64,000 bases of DNA from Prosthecobacter vanneervenii. GTDB taxonomy: Bacteria > Verrucomicrobiota > Verrucomicrobiia > Verrucomicrobiales > Verrucomicrobiaceae. Numbering within the stretch: the first letter of the stretch is position 1; each line of letters opens with the position of its first letter. The notes below the pieces were generated by a model that was not told the origin of the DNA, made no database searches, and saw nothing but the letters and a program-made list of their open reading frames with translations. The stretch spans positions 62,001-126,000 of the forward strand of contig NZ_JACHIG010000005.1 of NCBI RefSeq assembly GCF_014203095.1. The letters run 5' to 3'. The translations under genes and the position numbers were made by a program. Positions 8,942 to 17,199 of this stretch are shown here, in pieces.

Positions 8942-9478
8942 ATGATCCGCCTCTTCCTGCTCCTTTCCCTGCCTTTGTACATCCTCGACCAGCTCAGCAA
9001 GAGCTGGATCGTGCAGCACTTCAGGCTGTATGAAACGGAGCAGGAGGTCATCCCCGGTGTGTTCTGGCTGCACCATGCCGCCAATACCGGCGTGGCCTTT
9101 GGCATGTTTAACGGCACGCAGTATGCCAACTACGTCTTCACAGCCGTGTCGCTGGGGGCGCTGGCCTTCATCCGCTACATGCATGTGAAGGGCTACTTCC
9201 CCGGCGCTCTAAGTCGCACGGCCGTGGCGCTGCTGGTCTCCGGCGTCTTTGGAAACCTGACCGACCGCCTCTTCCGCAGCCACGACGGCGGCCACCTACT
9301 GGATGGCAAGCTTTTCGACGGCTACGTGGTGGACTTCCTGAAATTCGACTTCGGCTTCCCGCCCTTCCACCCCTGGCCCTCTTTCAACGTGGCCGACTCC
9401 TGCGTCGTCAGCGCCGCCATCCTGCTGGCCCTGGCTTCGTTCTTTGAGACACCGCCGACGGCGGAGAAGAAGGCGTAA
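8942..9478 (+). CDS. lspA: Lipoprotein signal peptidase (signal peptidase II)
   Basis: Inner-membrane aspartyl protease that removes signal peptides from diacylated prolipoproteins. The product has 178 residues with four hydrophobic segments. Conserved boxes are LDQLSKSW near 15-22, HHAANTGVAFG near 44-54, GNLTDRL near 104-110, and the two expected catalytic aspartates in VVDF (Asp131) and FNVADS (Asp152). The ATG at 8942 starts directly at the first membrane segment. It follows the dehydrogenase closely and may share its transcript. Several lipoproteins in this window (17200, 36202) would be substrates. Confidence 0.95.
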   Translation: MIRLFLLLSLPLYILDQLSKSWIVQHFRLYETEQEVIPGVFWLHHAANTGVAFGMFNGTQYANYVFTAVSLGALAFIRYMHVKGYFPGALSRTAVALLVSGVFGNLTDRLFRSHDGGHLLDGKLFDGYVVDFLKFDFGFPPFHPWPSFNVADSCVVSAAILLALASFFETPPTAEKKA

Positions 9479-9500
9479 GCAGCGCGCAATGCGTCAGAGC

Positions 9501-9732
9501 GTATTTGGAGTGCGACTGCGCAACGAGGAACGGCCGGTCCTTCGTAGCTCAGAGAGCGGAGGAGGAAGTGGAGCTGCCGCCTTCGAGCGTCTCGTGATGC
9601 GCCTGTGGCTATGAGCCCCGCGCATGACGTGAGTCGTGTGCCTCCCGCAGGTCTTCACATTCCACGCAAACCTACCGGCCCTCAAAAGCGGTAGCTGCGT
9701 TCGTGCCTCACTCCGCGACCGCACTCCATATT
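9501..9732. repeat. Repeat C (MITE-like), copy 1
   Basis: An intergenic block after lspA with imperfect terminal inverted repeats: TTTGGAGTGCGACTGCGCAA at the left and GCGACCGCACTCCATA at the right. Inside is TTCGAGCGTCTCGTG and, near the right end, AAAGCGGTAGCTGCG. The same internal and right-end blocks occur at 35583-35785. There is no transposase, so it would be a non-autonomous element. Confidence 0.7.
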
Positions 9733-9745
9733 TAAAGCCCCGCCC

Positions 9746-10828
9746 TCACTCCGTGGGAACCGGGCCCCAGCGGTAGATGCCGTCGTGCCAGGAGAAGACG
9801 CCGGGAAGGGCGGCCTTGCGGCGGACCTCCACCCAGAGGAAGCCGCCTTTGCGCTTCAGGGTCACATTCACCTCCTTGGCATTTTCTGGCACATCAGGCT
9901 CGATGAAAACGGCCTGCGCCGTGGTTTCGTCTCCTTGCTTTTTCAGCGCCTCAGGCAGGATCTGCCCCTGGAGGTCGCTGCCTTGGTTTTCATTCACGCG
10001 GGTACAGTTCAGGTTCACGCGAAGTTTGCCTTCCTTCGTGGCACGGATGCTCACATGACCGCCAAAGCCGTCGTCATACTCGCCATCCCATGAGGTGCTC
10101 TTGAGCGGCGGCAACTGCTGCAGGAAGCCAAACCCCAGCGCCGTGGCCTGCGCGATCTTGAGCCAGTACTCCGCATCCTTTTCCGGAGAGGCGGCGTCCT
10201 TGGCCGCAGCCGGTGCCAGCGCAGGCTGCCCGGGCTTGGGCTTGGGTGCCTCCGGTGGCTGGTAGGCGATCTTCATCCACCGGCTCAGCAGTCCGGGCCA
10301 GCGCGCCTTCCAGTCGGCAGGCACCGCCTTGTCCACCGCAGGCCAGCTGCGAGCGGCCTCTTTCAGCGTTTCGGTCAGGCGCACCTCAGCCGCCTGCGCC
10401 TCCTTGCGCGCCAGCTGCAGGCGCTTCTCATCGCTGATGCGGCGGTAAAGGCCCAGCAATCCTGCATCCTGCGGCATCTTCTGCCCGGGCCTGTAAAGGA
10501 TCTCCATCTTCGACTCACCGCCCTTGGCGATGAAATACGTGCCCCGCTCCTGCCCCTCATCCACCGAGGCGGCAAAGGTCACCACATTGTCCTTGCGGGT
10601 CCCCTGCCCCAGCCAGGTGCCCGTGCTTCCTGGCTCCGAGGCCCAGCGCACCTGCACCTCCACACCCGTGGCCGAGTTGTTTCTCAGCGTCAGGTAGCGC
10701 ATGCCCTCCTCATCATAATAGCGCGCCACCTGCGGCACCTCCGCAGCACGTGCGTGCTCAGGAGTGCCCGCCGAGGCCGCAGCCAGCACCAATTCCAAGA
10801 CCATGAGTGAGCGATGTCGCAGGTTCAT
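9746..10828 (-). CDS. Hypothetical secreted protein
   Basis: A 360-residue protein not assigned to a known family. The N-terminus (MNLRHRSLMVLELVLAAASAG, seen as about 21 residues) looks like a signal peptide ending near residue 29. The first third resembles a beta-sandwich (RYLTLRNNSATGVEVQVRW), the middle is helical and rich in Glu and Arg, followed by a Pro/Ala/Lys linker near 205-220, and the C-terminal part is again beta-rich (GEYDDGFGGHVSIRAT). It is probably periplasmic or surface-exposed. The gene is convergent with lspA across repeat C and divergent from the NlpC/P60-like gene. Confidence 0.7.
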   Translation of the reverse strand: MNLRHRSLMVLELVLAAASAGTPEHARAAEVPQVARYYDEEGMRYLTLRNNSATGVEVQVRWASEPGSTGTWLGQGTRKDNVVTFAASVDEGQERGTYFIAKGGESKMEILYRPGQKMPQDAGLLGLYRRISDEKRLQLARKEAQAAEVRLTETLKEAARSWPAVDKAVPADWKARWPGLLSRWMKIAYQPPEAPKPKPGQPALAPAAAKDAASPEKDAEYWLKIAQATALGFGFLQQLPPLKSTSWDGEYDDGFGGHVSIRATKEGKLRVNLNCTRVNENQGSDLQGQILPEALKKQGDETTAQAVFIEPDVPENAKEVNVTLKRKGGFLWVEVRRKAALPGVFSWHDGIYRWGPVPTE

Positions 10829-11004
10829 TCGGCCCGCATTCTCAAAGAAGAACTCTCATGCGCAAGAATTAGAAGAAAGTCATTTTTTCCACCCTCTCTA
10901 GAATGATCGGAATTTCGGAAAATATCGATTACATGCCGGTTTTTTAGACGTTTTTCGCCATTTTTATCATTTAGAAGCCCGAAATATCAGCCCTGAAGGC
11001 GAAA

Positions 11005-11099
11005 TTATCAATATTGATAACCGTTGATAATGAATGGTTTATGAAGCTTTTTCTCAATGAGAATTATCAATTTTACAATTTTATGATCAAAATTTGATA
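11005..11099. promoter_or_regulatory. AT-rich region with iterated TGATAAT-like palindromes
   Basis: The 10829-11165 gap is markedly AT-rich compared with its surroundings. It contains the perfect 16-bp palindrome TTATCAATATTGATAA (11005-11020), then TTGATAAT, then ATTATCAA (11063-11070), then the near-palindrome TGATCAAAATTTGATA (11084-11099). Repeated half-sites upstream of a good promoter suggest operators for one repressor or activator. The half-sites resemble Fur-type boxes only in part, so the regulator is not assigned. Confidence 0.5.
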
Positions 11100-11105
11100 T
11101 GGCTG

Positions 11106-11133
11106 TTGCAACGATTCTAATTTCTGTTATAAA
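11106..11133 (+). promoter_or_regulatory. Sigma70-type promoter for the NlpC/P60-like gene
   Basis: TTGCAA at 11106-11111 and TATAAA at 11128-11133 are separated by 16 bp, and the coding start lies about 33 bp further on. The position just downstream of the iterated palindromes supports regulated transcription. Confidence 0.6.
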
Positions 11134-11165
11134 TACCAGAAGAAACGAGAATCACTCACGCAGCC

Positions 11166-11858
11166 ATGAAAACGATCATCCGCCTCGCACTTGCCGTCAG
11201 CCTCCTTGCTGTTGCCACCGCCGCGAAAGCTCAGAATGGTTATTATGCCGCCGGCTACTATGCCGCCCCCCAAGCACAGGCTGCTTACGAACAGCAGGCC
11301 GCCAATGCGCAGGCCTGGGCTGCCTACAACGCTCAGCAGCAGGCCTACGCTGAAGGTTGGGCCCGCTACTACGCCGACCAGGCCGCAGCCAAGGCCAACG
11401 CCGAGCGCGCCGCTGCAGCTCAGCAGGCTGCCAACAGCGTCGGCAATTCTCAGATCCGCTTTGACGGCCGCTTTGCCACCGTGGGCCAAACCGCCCCCCA
11501 GGCCCTTCAGTATGCCGTTTATGCCGCCAACACCCTCCAGAACAAGCCCTACGTCCTGGGCGGCGGCCATCGCAACATTGAGGACAGCGCTTATGACTGC
11601 AGCAGCAGCACTTCTTATGTGCTGATCAAGGCAGGATTGCTGAACCGCTGCCTGTCCAGCAAGGAGTTCGCCAGCTATGGCCAGCCTGGCGAAGGCCGCT
11701 TCATCACCATCTGGGTGAAGCCTGGTGAGCACGTTTTCATGACCATCTGCGGTCTTCGCATGGACACTTCCGGCCAGTATACCGGCGAAGGTCCCCGCTG
11801 GCGCACCAAGGGCCGCAACTATGCTGGCTTCTTCCCCCGCCATCCTTTTGGCATGTAA
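11166..11858 (+). CDS. Secreted NlpC/P60-like cysteine peptidase
   Basis: A 230-residue protein with a clear signal peptide (MKTIIRLALAVSLLAVATAA, cleaved near AKA-QN). Residues 25-90 are Ala/Tyr/Gln-rich. The C-terminal half (about 105-225) fits a divergent NlpC/P60 fold: YVLGGGH, then YDCSSSTSYVL with the probable nucleophile Cys145, and GEHVFMTICGL with the probable His189. Such enzymes cleave peptidoglycan stem peptides or related amide bonds in the envelope. It has its own AT-rich upstream region with a promoter. A 64-residue gene follows about 100 bp downstream. Confidence 0.8.
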   Translation: MKTIIRLALAVSLLAVATAAKAQNGYYAAGYYAAPQAQAAYEQQAANAQAWAAYNAQQQAYAEGWARYYADQAAAKANAERAAAAQQAANSVGNSQIRFDGRFATVGQTAPQALQYAVYAANTLQNKPYVLGGGHRNIEDSAYDCSSSTSYVLIKAGLLNRCLSSKEFASYGQPGEGRFITIWVKPGEHVFMTICGLRMDTSGQYTGEGPRWRTKGRNYAGFFPRHPFGM

Positions 11859-11961
11859 TTCTCATTTTTGTGACTCGATTCTCACACCCATAAACAAAGC
11901 TTCATTCAAAACTGAATCTCACCGCCTAAATCACCCCGAAATTCTCAAACTTACGAATCAT

Positions 11962-12156
11962 ATGAATACCAACAACACCTCCACCACCGCCGCCGCCACC
12001 CAGGAAATCGCTCTCGGCTGGACCAAAATGCCCACCTACGGCGAAGTGATGCCCCACATGATCGGCACCGCCCACACCGACGTGAAGAGCAGCATGAACG
12101 TGGGCACCAAGAGCGTGCTGCAGAGCTTCTGGAGCACCCTGAGCAACCTGAAGTAA
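11962..12156 (+). CDS. Small hypothetical protein (64 aa)
   Basis: MNTNNTSTTAAATQEIALGW begins a 64-residue protein with no signal peptide or membrane segment. It has a Thr/Asn/Ala-rich start and a C-terminal part (GEVMPHMIGTAHTDVKSS) that looks folded. Codon use is GC-rich and biased like a real gene (for example AAG, CTG, ACC). No family is recognised. No good ribosome-binding site precedes the ATG, but the preceding ~100 bp is AT-rich and could hold its own promoter. Its place after the NlpC/P60-like gene is the only clue. Confidence 0.6.
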   Translation: MNTNNTSTTAAATQEIALGWTKMPTYGEVMPHMIGTAHTDVKSSMNVGTKSVLQSFWSTLSNLK

Positions 12157-12261
12157 TCCGCCCCTCTACACAGGGCTGCCGCACACAGCGTCGTGCGCTC
12201 CGCCCTCTTCGCCTTGCGCTCTGCATGGCCGCTGGTATGGCTGATTCTCCCCACCACGTGC

Positions 12262-13173
12262 ATGCAGGTTCTCCGCTCCATTGATTCTCTTTCTTCACTT
12301 CCGGGCCCGCTCGCCCTCGCCGTAGGAGTTTTTGACGGCATCCACCTCGGGCACCAGGAGGTCATCCGCGCGGCCCAGGAGCACGCCACGCAGCACCACG
12401 GCACCGCCGTCGTGGTCACCTTTGATCCCCACCCCGCGCAGGTGCTGCGCCCCGGCGCCGCCCCCCGCCTGCTCTGCGGCCCGCGCCACCAGCAGCTCAT
12501 CCTGGAGCAAAACGGCATCTCATGCCTGCTGGCCTGCCCCTTCACGGCTGAGACAGCCAAAACCCCGGCGCGCGATTTCATCCAGCAGCTGGTGCGCGCC
12601 GCACGCCCGCTGGGCTGCATCTCCGTGGGCTACACCTGGAGCTTTGGCCGGGGGCGGGAGGGAAATATTCACCTCCTCATGGAGCTGGGGCAGGAACACG
12701 ACTTTGCCGTGTATGGCGTGCCGCCATTGAAAATCGACGGTCAGGTGGTCAGCAGCACACTGATCCGCGAGGCGGTCTCAAACGGCGACTTTGCCCGCGC
12801 CGCCACAATGCTGGGCCGGGGCTACTCCGTCTTTGGCCCCGTGGGCGAAGGACAGAAGCTCGGCCGCCAGCTCGGCTTTCCAACGGCCAATGTGGCGGTG
12901 GAAAATGAACTGCTTCCTCCTCTGGGCGTGTACGCCGTGGAGGCTCGCATTGGCTCCGAATGGCTGCCCGCCGTGGCCAATCTCGGCCGCCGCCCCACGG
13001 TGGCAGCAGATGCCGATCCCTCGCTGGAAGTACACCTCCTGAACTGGAGCGGCGACATCTATGGGAAGGACATGGAAGTCCGCTTCACCCGCCACCTGCG
13101 AAGCGAGATGAAATTTGCCAGCTTGGAAGAGCTGAAGGCGCAGATCGCACGGGATATTGAGGCGGCAAAGTAG
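12262..13173 (+). CDS. ribF: Bifunctional riboflavin kinase / FAD synthetase
   Basis: Makes FMN from riboflavin and FAD from FMN. The 303-residue product has the nucleotidyltransferase domain first, with AVGVFDGIHLGHQEVI (about residues 20-35) and TFDPHPAQVL, then the flavokinase domain with RGYSVFGPVGEGQKLGRQLGFPTANV and the C-terminal VEVRFTRHLRSEMKF-like block. The start MQVLRSIDSL at 12262 matches the family; an upstream in-frame start at 12193 would add 23 non-family residues. No FMN riboswitch is visible upstream. The stop codon overlaps a strong hairpin. Confidence 0.95.
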   Translation: MQVLRSIDSLSSLPGPLALAVGVFDGIHLGHQEVIRAAQEHATQHHGTAVVVTFDPHPAQVLRPGAAPRLLCGPRHQQLILEQNGISCLLACPFTAETAKTPARDFIQQLVRAARPLGCISVGYTWSFGRGREGNIHLLMELGQEHDFAVYGVPPLKIDGQVVSSTLIREAVSNGDFARAATMLGRGYSVFGPVGEGQKLGRQLGFPTANVAVENELLPPLGVYAVEARIGSEWLPAVANLGRRPTVAADADPSLEVHLLNWSGDIYGKDMEVRFTRHLRSEMKFASLEELKAQIARDIEAAK

Positions 13174-13198
13174 TCCAGTTGCGCGCCGCAACTGGACT
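13172..13198. terminator. Hairpin between convergent ribF and ThuA genes
   Basis: AGTCCAGTTGCG, loop CGC, then CGCAACTGGACT: a 12-bp perfect stem starting within the ribF stop codon. It is followed by TCTTCT on the plus strand. The T-run is weak, but the place between convergent genes fits a bidirectional terminator. Confidence 0.5.
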
Positions 13199-13225
13199 CT
13201 TCTCGCCGGTTTTGGCGTAACCGGT

Positions 13226-14137
13226 CTACTTTGCCTTCGGCTTCGGGGGCTCCTGCTTCGGATACCCTTCCAGCTTCACCGTACTGACAGCCGTCTCCGT
13301 GGGGAAATCTGCCGGCACGGCTGCCGTGCGTTCCACCTTGCCTGTGGCCACCCACTCGGTGCCGCGCTGCACGATCGTGTAAAAGCCACGATCCAGCATG
13401 GAGTAGTCCGCATGGCCGAGCGTGGTATGAAAGACACGGCCTTTATGATAAGCCAGCACCATGTTGTTGGGCTCATTGACGGAGGTGAGATCAGACACCG
13501 CCGTGCTCAGTACATCCACATTTTCAGCAGGACCGCGCAGCTTGCTGTAAAGCTCGTCCTTGGCGTGCAGCCAGCGCTTGGGCAGACCACGCATGATGGG
13601 GTGCTCCGCATTCTGCACCTCCACGATGAACTCATGCTGCGGACCGTGCGCGCCGCCATTCCCTGCGGAGGTGTCGCGGAAGAGCTTGCCGTCTTTCACA
13701 TAAAGCCAGGGGCCGGACTTTTCATTACGTCCGCCCCAGCCACCCACGCCGATCATGTCATTGTACTCCTTCCACTCGGGGAAGGAATTGTTCGCTGCAT
13801 GGATGGAAACAAAACCGCCGCCATCGGCCACATACTTGGTGAAGGCATCTCGCACATTCTGCGGCCAGGGCTCGCCGTTGTAGTTGCTTACCACGGCCTG
13901 GTAGTCGGTGAAGACCGGCTTGAACGCATGCCAGGCCTCAGGCGGAGAGCCTTTGGGCGGAGTGGTGCTCACCTCCACGGCAAAGGCTCCGCTGCTCTCC
14001 AGCGCATTCCGCAGCACGGGCGTGGTGATCTCCCATTTGTGATTGTTCTGTCCGTCAATGATGAGAACCTTCAGCTTGTCTGCGGCGTGCAGGCTGAGGG
14101 CGGAGATGCAAAGCAGGGTGGCAAGGAATATGCGCAT
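13226..14137 (-). CDS. Secreted ThuA-domain protein
   Basis: A 303-residue protein with a signal peptide (MRIFLATLLCISALSLHAAD). The body is a ThuA (trehalose-utilisation-like, glutamine-amidotransferase-fold) domain, with VLIIDGQNNHKW at the start, YQAVVSNYNGEPWP, YVADGGGFVSIHAANN and HTTLGHADYS. ThuA proteins are abundant in Verrucomicrobia and Planctomycetes and are tied to sugar metabolism, but the reaction is not settled. The start was placed at the signal peptide; the frame extends upstream to 14236 without family support. It faces ribF and is divergent from the CNNM gene. Confidence 0.88.
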   Translation of the reverse strand: MRIFLATLLCISALSLHAADKLKVLIIDGQNNHKWEITTPVLRNALESSGAFAVEVSTTPPKGSPPEAWHAFKPVFTDYQAVVSNYNGEPWPQNVRDAFTKYVADGGGFVSIHAANNSFPEWKEYNDMIGVGGWGGRNEKSGPWLYVKDGKLFRDTSAGNGGAHGPQHEFIVEVQNAEHPIMRGLPKRWLHAKDELYSKLRGPAENVDVLSTAVSDLTSVNEPNNMVLAYHKGRVFHTTLGHADYSMLDRGFYTIVQRGTEWVATGKVERTAAVPADFPTETAVSTVKLEGYPKQEPPKPKAK

Positions 14138-14256
14138 AAAGCCCCGTGCTATCAGGATGCCAGGCTCTTGGCAAGAACGAAGACGCGATGCTGTTCCGTA
14201 ATTAACCTTGACCCCGAGCGCCCCCTCCTCCCACACTGAAACCCTTCCGTTTTTCG

Positions 14257-15519
14257 ATGTCCCTGCTGGTCGCTTTTTCCATCTACCTCGCTCTGCTGCT
14301 GCTTCTTGCCACCATCTCCGCCACGGAGACAGCCATCCATAGTGCGCGGGACATCGAGGCGCAGCTGCTGGCTGCCGGTGAAGGTGCGGTGGCGCAAAAG
14401 CTGCGCGCCATCACGGCCAATCCCTTTGCGCAGCTGCATCGCACATTGCTGCTCTCAGCGGGGCTGAACCTCGCCCTGGCCGCGCTGGGCCTTTGGATCG
14501 TGACGGGTCCGCTGCGTGCTCTGGGATGGAATGCGTGGCTGACATCATCCGTGTTATTTTTGGCAACGGTTCTGCTAGGAGATATGGCTCCTAAATTTTT
14601 TGCCGCCCGCAATCCCTCCGTGGTTCTGCTCGGCAGCCTGCGTCTGCTGCACCCGCTGCGCAATGTGCTGGATCCTCTGGCCGCTCTGGTGGACCGCACC
14701 ACCGATGTGCTGCTGCAGAAATTTGTGACGCGCCATGTGAAGATGCGCATGCCCGTGACGCGGGATGAATTTGAGACCCTGGTGGAAATGCGCCAGGAGC
14801 AGGGCCTGCTGGACAGCGACGAGAGCTCCATGATCCACGAGGCGCTGGACATCGAGGCGCTGACCGTGCGCGACTGCATGGTGCCGCGCGTGGATCTGGC
14901 GCTGATCAGCAGCGAGGACGCTGCGGATAAAATCACCGCCACGCTGGAAAAGGCGGCCAGCAGGTTTGTCATCGTCTATGGCGAGACCCCCGACTCTGTG
15001 GAAGGCGTGATCGACACCAGCGAATGGAAGCTGGCCAACCGCCCGGACTGGCGCACACTCATGCGCACACCTGCCTTTGTGCCGGAGACCATGCCCGTGC
15101 TGGAGGCGCTGGAGCATCATCTGCAGGGCGATGTGCAACCGGTGCTCATCGCGGATGAATACGGCGGGCTGGAGGGCATGATCACCCGCCGCGAGATCGC
15201 CGACTGGCTGCTGTATGAGGCCGCGCCCTGGCATGGGGAGGCCTCTGAGATCCGCGACCTGGGCCACGGCCGCTTTCTGCTGGATGGCGGCACGCGGCTG
15301 GACCACATCCACGAAGAGCTGGGCGTGGAACTGCACGAAGACGGCATCGACACCATCGGTGGGCTGGTCTTCAATCAGCTCGGCCATGTGCCCAAGCCCG
15401 GAGAGCGCATCGGCCTGGAGGAGGCGGACATCAAGGTGCGCCGCATCGTGCGGGCCCGCATCCAGGAGGTGGAGCTGCGCCTGAAACCCAAACCCGCCCC
15501 CAGCCCGGAAGCTGAATAA
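14257..15519 (+). CDS. CNNM/CBS transporter-associated protein (HlyC/CorC family)
   Basis: A 420-residue membrane protein: DUF21/CNNM transmembrane domain (about 1-165), a pair of CBS domains (about 185-310, including MVPRVDLALISSED and VLIADEYGGLEGMITRREI), and a C-terminal CorC_HlyC domain (about 325-410). Family members are implicated in Mg2+ or Co2+ export or homeostasis. A second, shorter paralogue follows 36 bp later and the two probably form one unit, perhaps a heterodimer. Confidence 0.9.
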   Translation: MSLLVAFSIYLALLLLLATISATETAIHSARDIEAQLLAAGEGAVAQKLRAITANPFAQLHRTLLLSAGLNLALAALGLWIVTGPLRALGWNAWLTSSVLFLATVLLGDMAPKFFAARNPSVVLLGSLRLLHPLRNVLDPLAALVDRTTDVLLQKFVTRHVKMRMPVTRDEFETLVEMRQEQGLLDSDESSMIHEALDIEALTVRDCMVPRVDLALISSEDAADKITATLEKAASRFVIVYGETPDSVEGVIDTSEWKLANRPDWRTLMRTPAFVPETMPVLEALEHHLQGDVQPVLIADEYGGLEGMITRREIADWLLYEAAPWHGEASEIRDLGHGRFLLDGGTRLDHIHEELGVELHEDGIDTIGGLVFNQLGHVPKPGERIGLEEADIKVRRIVRARIQEVELRLKPKPAPSPEAE

Positions 15520-15555
15520 TACCACCCGCTGCCAGCCGATACCACGACCTGCTGC

Positions 15556-16491
15556 ATGACGCCTTTTCTTCTCATCCTCTGCCTCGCGCTTTCCTTCACG
15601 CTCTCCGGACTGGAAAGCGCAGTCATGGCCGTGAGCCGTGTGCGCGTGCGGCACGCCGCCAGCGCCGGAGACCGCCGCGCACGCGGGCTGCTGCCGCTGC
15701 TGGAGGACCGCGATGCGCTGATCGGCTGCATCACGGTGGCAAATCACCTGACCAACCTCGTCGCGTTCCTGCTCATCGCCCTGCCCGTCATTCATCATGC
15801 CACCCTGTGGGGCTATGTGCTGGCTTTTGTCTTTGTGCTGCCGGTGTTTCTCATCGGGCTGGAGGTGATGCCCAAGAAGCTCTTCCGCAGCTATCCTTTC
15901 CGCTCCCTGCGCAGTGTCTCGCCGCTGGTGCATCTGGTGGGGCTGGCGCGCCCGCTCTTCCGTGCGGTAGCCGGAAAGCCCTCCAGCAAAGCTGATGACG
16001 AAAGCAATGAAGCGCGCCAGACACGCGGCCGGGAGGACCTCAAAGCGCTGGCCCAGGAGCTGGCCTCCAAGCAGCAGCTCTCCCCCAACGCCACGCACCT
16101 CATCGAGCGTGTGCTGGACTACAAAAAACTGCGCACGGCAGATGTGATGCAGCCGCTGGCACGCAGTGTGGCGCTGGCGGCGGAGATCCCGCTGAGCACG
16201 GCGCTGATCGCCGCACGCGAGCAGAACTGCGCCCTGCTGCCCGTGCTGGGAGACAACGGCAGCTTCATTGGCATGCTGGACACCACCGACCTGCCAGCCA
16301 CGCTCCCGCCCGACCGCCTCGTGCGCCAGCACATGCGCACTCTGGACACCGTGCCCGCCAGCCTGTCTGCCCTGCACGCCCTGCAGCGCCTGCGCAAATC
16401 CGGCCGCCGCCTTGCCATCGTGCTCGATGAGCGCCAGCTTCCTCTCGGCCTGATCACTGAAGAGCGGCTGCTGGAGCCGCTGATGCACTGA
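15556..16491 (+). CDS. CNNM/CBS protein lacking CorC_HlyC domain
   Basis: A 311-residue paralogue of the preceding gene. It has the DUF21 membrane domain (about 1-150, start MTPFLLILCLALSFTLSGLE) and a CBS pair (about 185-305, ending with ERLLEPLMH), but stops where the CorC_HlyC domain would begin. The tandem arrangement with a full-length partner suggests the two work together in divalent-cation handling. A four-unit palindromic repeat follows the stop codon. Confidence 0.85.
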   Translation: MTPFLLILCLALSFTLSGLESAVMAVSRVRVRHAASAGDRRARGLLPLLEDRDALIGCITVANHLTNLVAFLLIALPVIHHATLWGYVLAFVFVLPVFLIGLEVMPKKLFRSYPFRSLRSVSPLVHLVGLARPLFRAVAGKPSSKADDESNEARQTRGREDLKALAQELASKQQLSPNATHLIERVLDYKKLRTADVMQPLARSVALAAEIPLSTALIAAREQNCALLPVLGDNGSFIGMLDTTDLPATLPPDRLVRQHMRTLDTVPASLSALHALQRLRKSGRRLAIVLDERQLPLGLITEERLLEPLMH

Positions 16492-16497
16492 GCAGGA

Positions 16498-16586
16498 GTT
16501 TACGGTAGTTGACGATTGTTTACGGTTGTTGACAGTGGATTGAGACAACCGTCAACCACTGTAAACAACGGTCAACAACCGTAAAC
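16498..16586. repeat. Four-unit palindromic repeat (GTTTACGGTTGTTGAC)
   Basis: The left half carries two direct units, GTTTACGGTAGTTGAC and GTTTACGGTTGTTGAC. The right half carries two units in reverse complement, GTCAACCACTGTAAAC and GTCAACAACCGTAAAC. Together they form an 89-bp hairpin filling nearly the whole space between the CNNM pair and rdgB, ending 12 nt before the rdgB start. Confidence 0.8.
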
Positions 16587-16598
16587 TTTCCCCTCCCA

Positions 16599-17195
16599 AT
16601 GCCATCCATCGTCTTCGCCACCTCCAACGCCCACAAGACTGAAGAAGTCGCCGCCATCCTCGGAGATGCCTGGCAGGTGGCGGATCTCCGTGCTCACCCC
16701 GGCGTAACGCTGGATGAGGAGACTGGTGACACCTTTGAAGCCAATGCCATCATCAAGGCCGTGAGCGGCAGCCGTGGTGCGCCGGGCCTGCTGGTGCTGG
16801 CGGACGACTCCGGCCTGGAGGTGGACATTTTGGGCGGCGCGCCCGGTGTGCGCAGCGCACGCTATGCGGGAGAAACCGCCACCTCCGCCGACAACCGCGC
16901 CAAGCTGAAAACCGAGCTCTCCAAGCTGCCGCAGGACGTCCCCTTCACCGGCCGCTTTCACTGCTGCATGGTGCTGGCACGAGATGGCAAGGTGTTGCAC
17001 ATCACGCACGGCAGTGTCGAGGGCCGCCTGCTCACGCAAGAGGTGGGAGAGGGCGGCTTTGGCTACGATGCCCTTTTCATCCCCGACGGCTATGCTGACA
17101 CCTTTGGTGTTCTTTCCGCCGAGACCAAGAACCAGCTCAGCCACCGCGCGCGTGCGCTGGCGGCCATGAAGGAGCAGCTCGCCACCCTCGCCTGA
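16599..17195 (+). CDS. rdgB: XTP/dITP pyrophosphatase (Ham1 family)
   Basis: Hydrolyses non-canonical purine triphosphates such as dITP and XTP to keep them out of DNA. The 198-residue product has the N-terminal IVFATSNAHKTEE, LADDSGLEVDILGGAPGVRSARYAG with the metal-binding acidic residues, and GEGGFGYDALFIPDG near 145-160. Length is typical. It lies just after a palindromic repeat and 4 bp before the next gene, with which it is probably cotranscribed. Confidence 0.95.
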   Translation: MPSIVFATSNAHKTEEVAAILGDAWQVADLRAHPGVTLDEETGDTFEANAIIKAVSGSRGAPGLLVLADDSGLEVDILGGAPGVRSARYAGETATSADNRAKLKTELSKLPQDVPFTGRFHCCMVLARDGKVLHITHGSVEGRLLTQEVGEGGFGYDALFIPDGYADTFGVLSAETKNQLSHRARALAAMKEQLATLA

Positions 17196-17199
17196 GCCC

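Noticed and set aside
11859-12261. Possible FMN riboswitch upstream of ribF
   Set aside because: The sequence holds a small gene and lacks the conserved FMN-aptamer blocks; the ribF start is close to that gene's end.
13157-14239. 360-codon open frame antisense to the ThuA gene
   Set aside because: It is opposite a gene with signal peptide and family motifs, and it has no recognisable domain.
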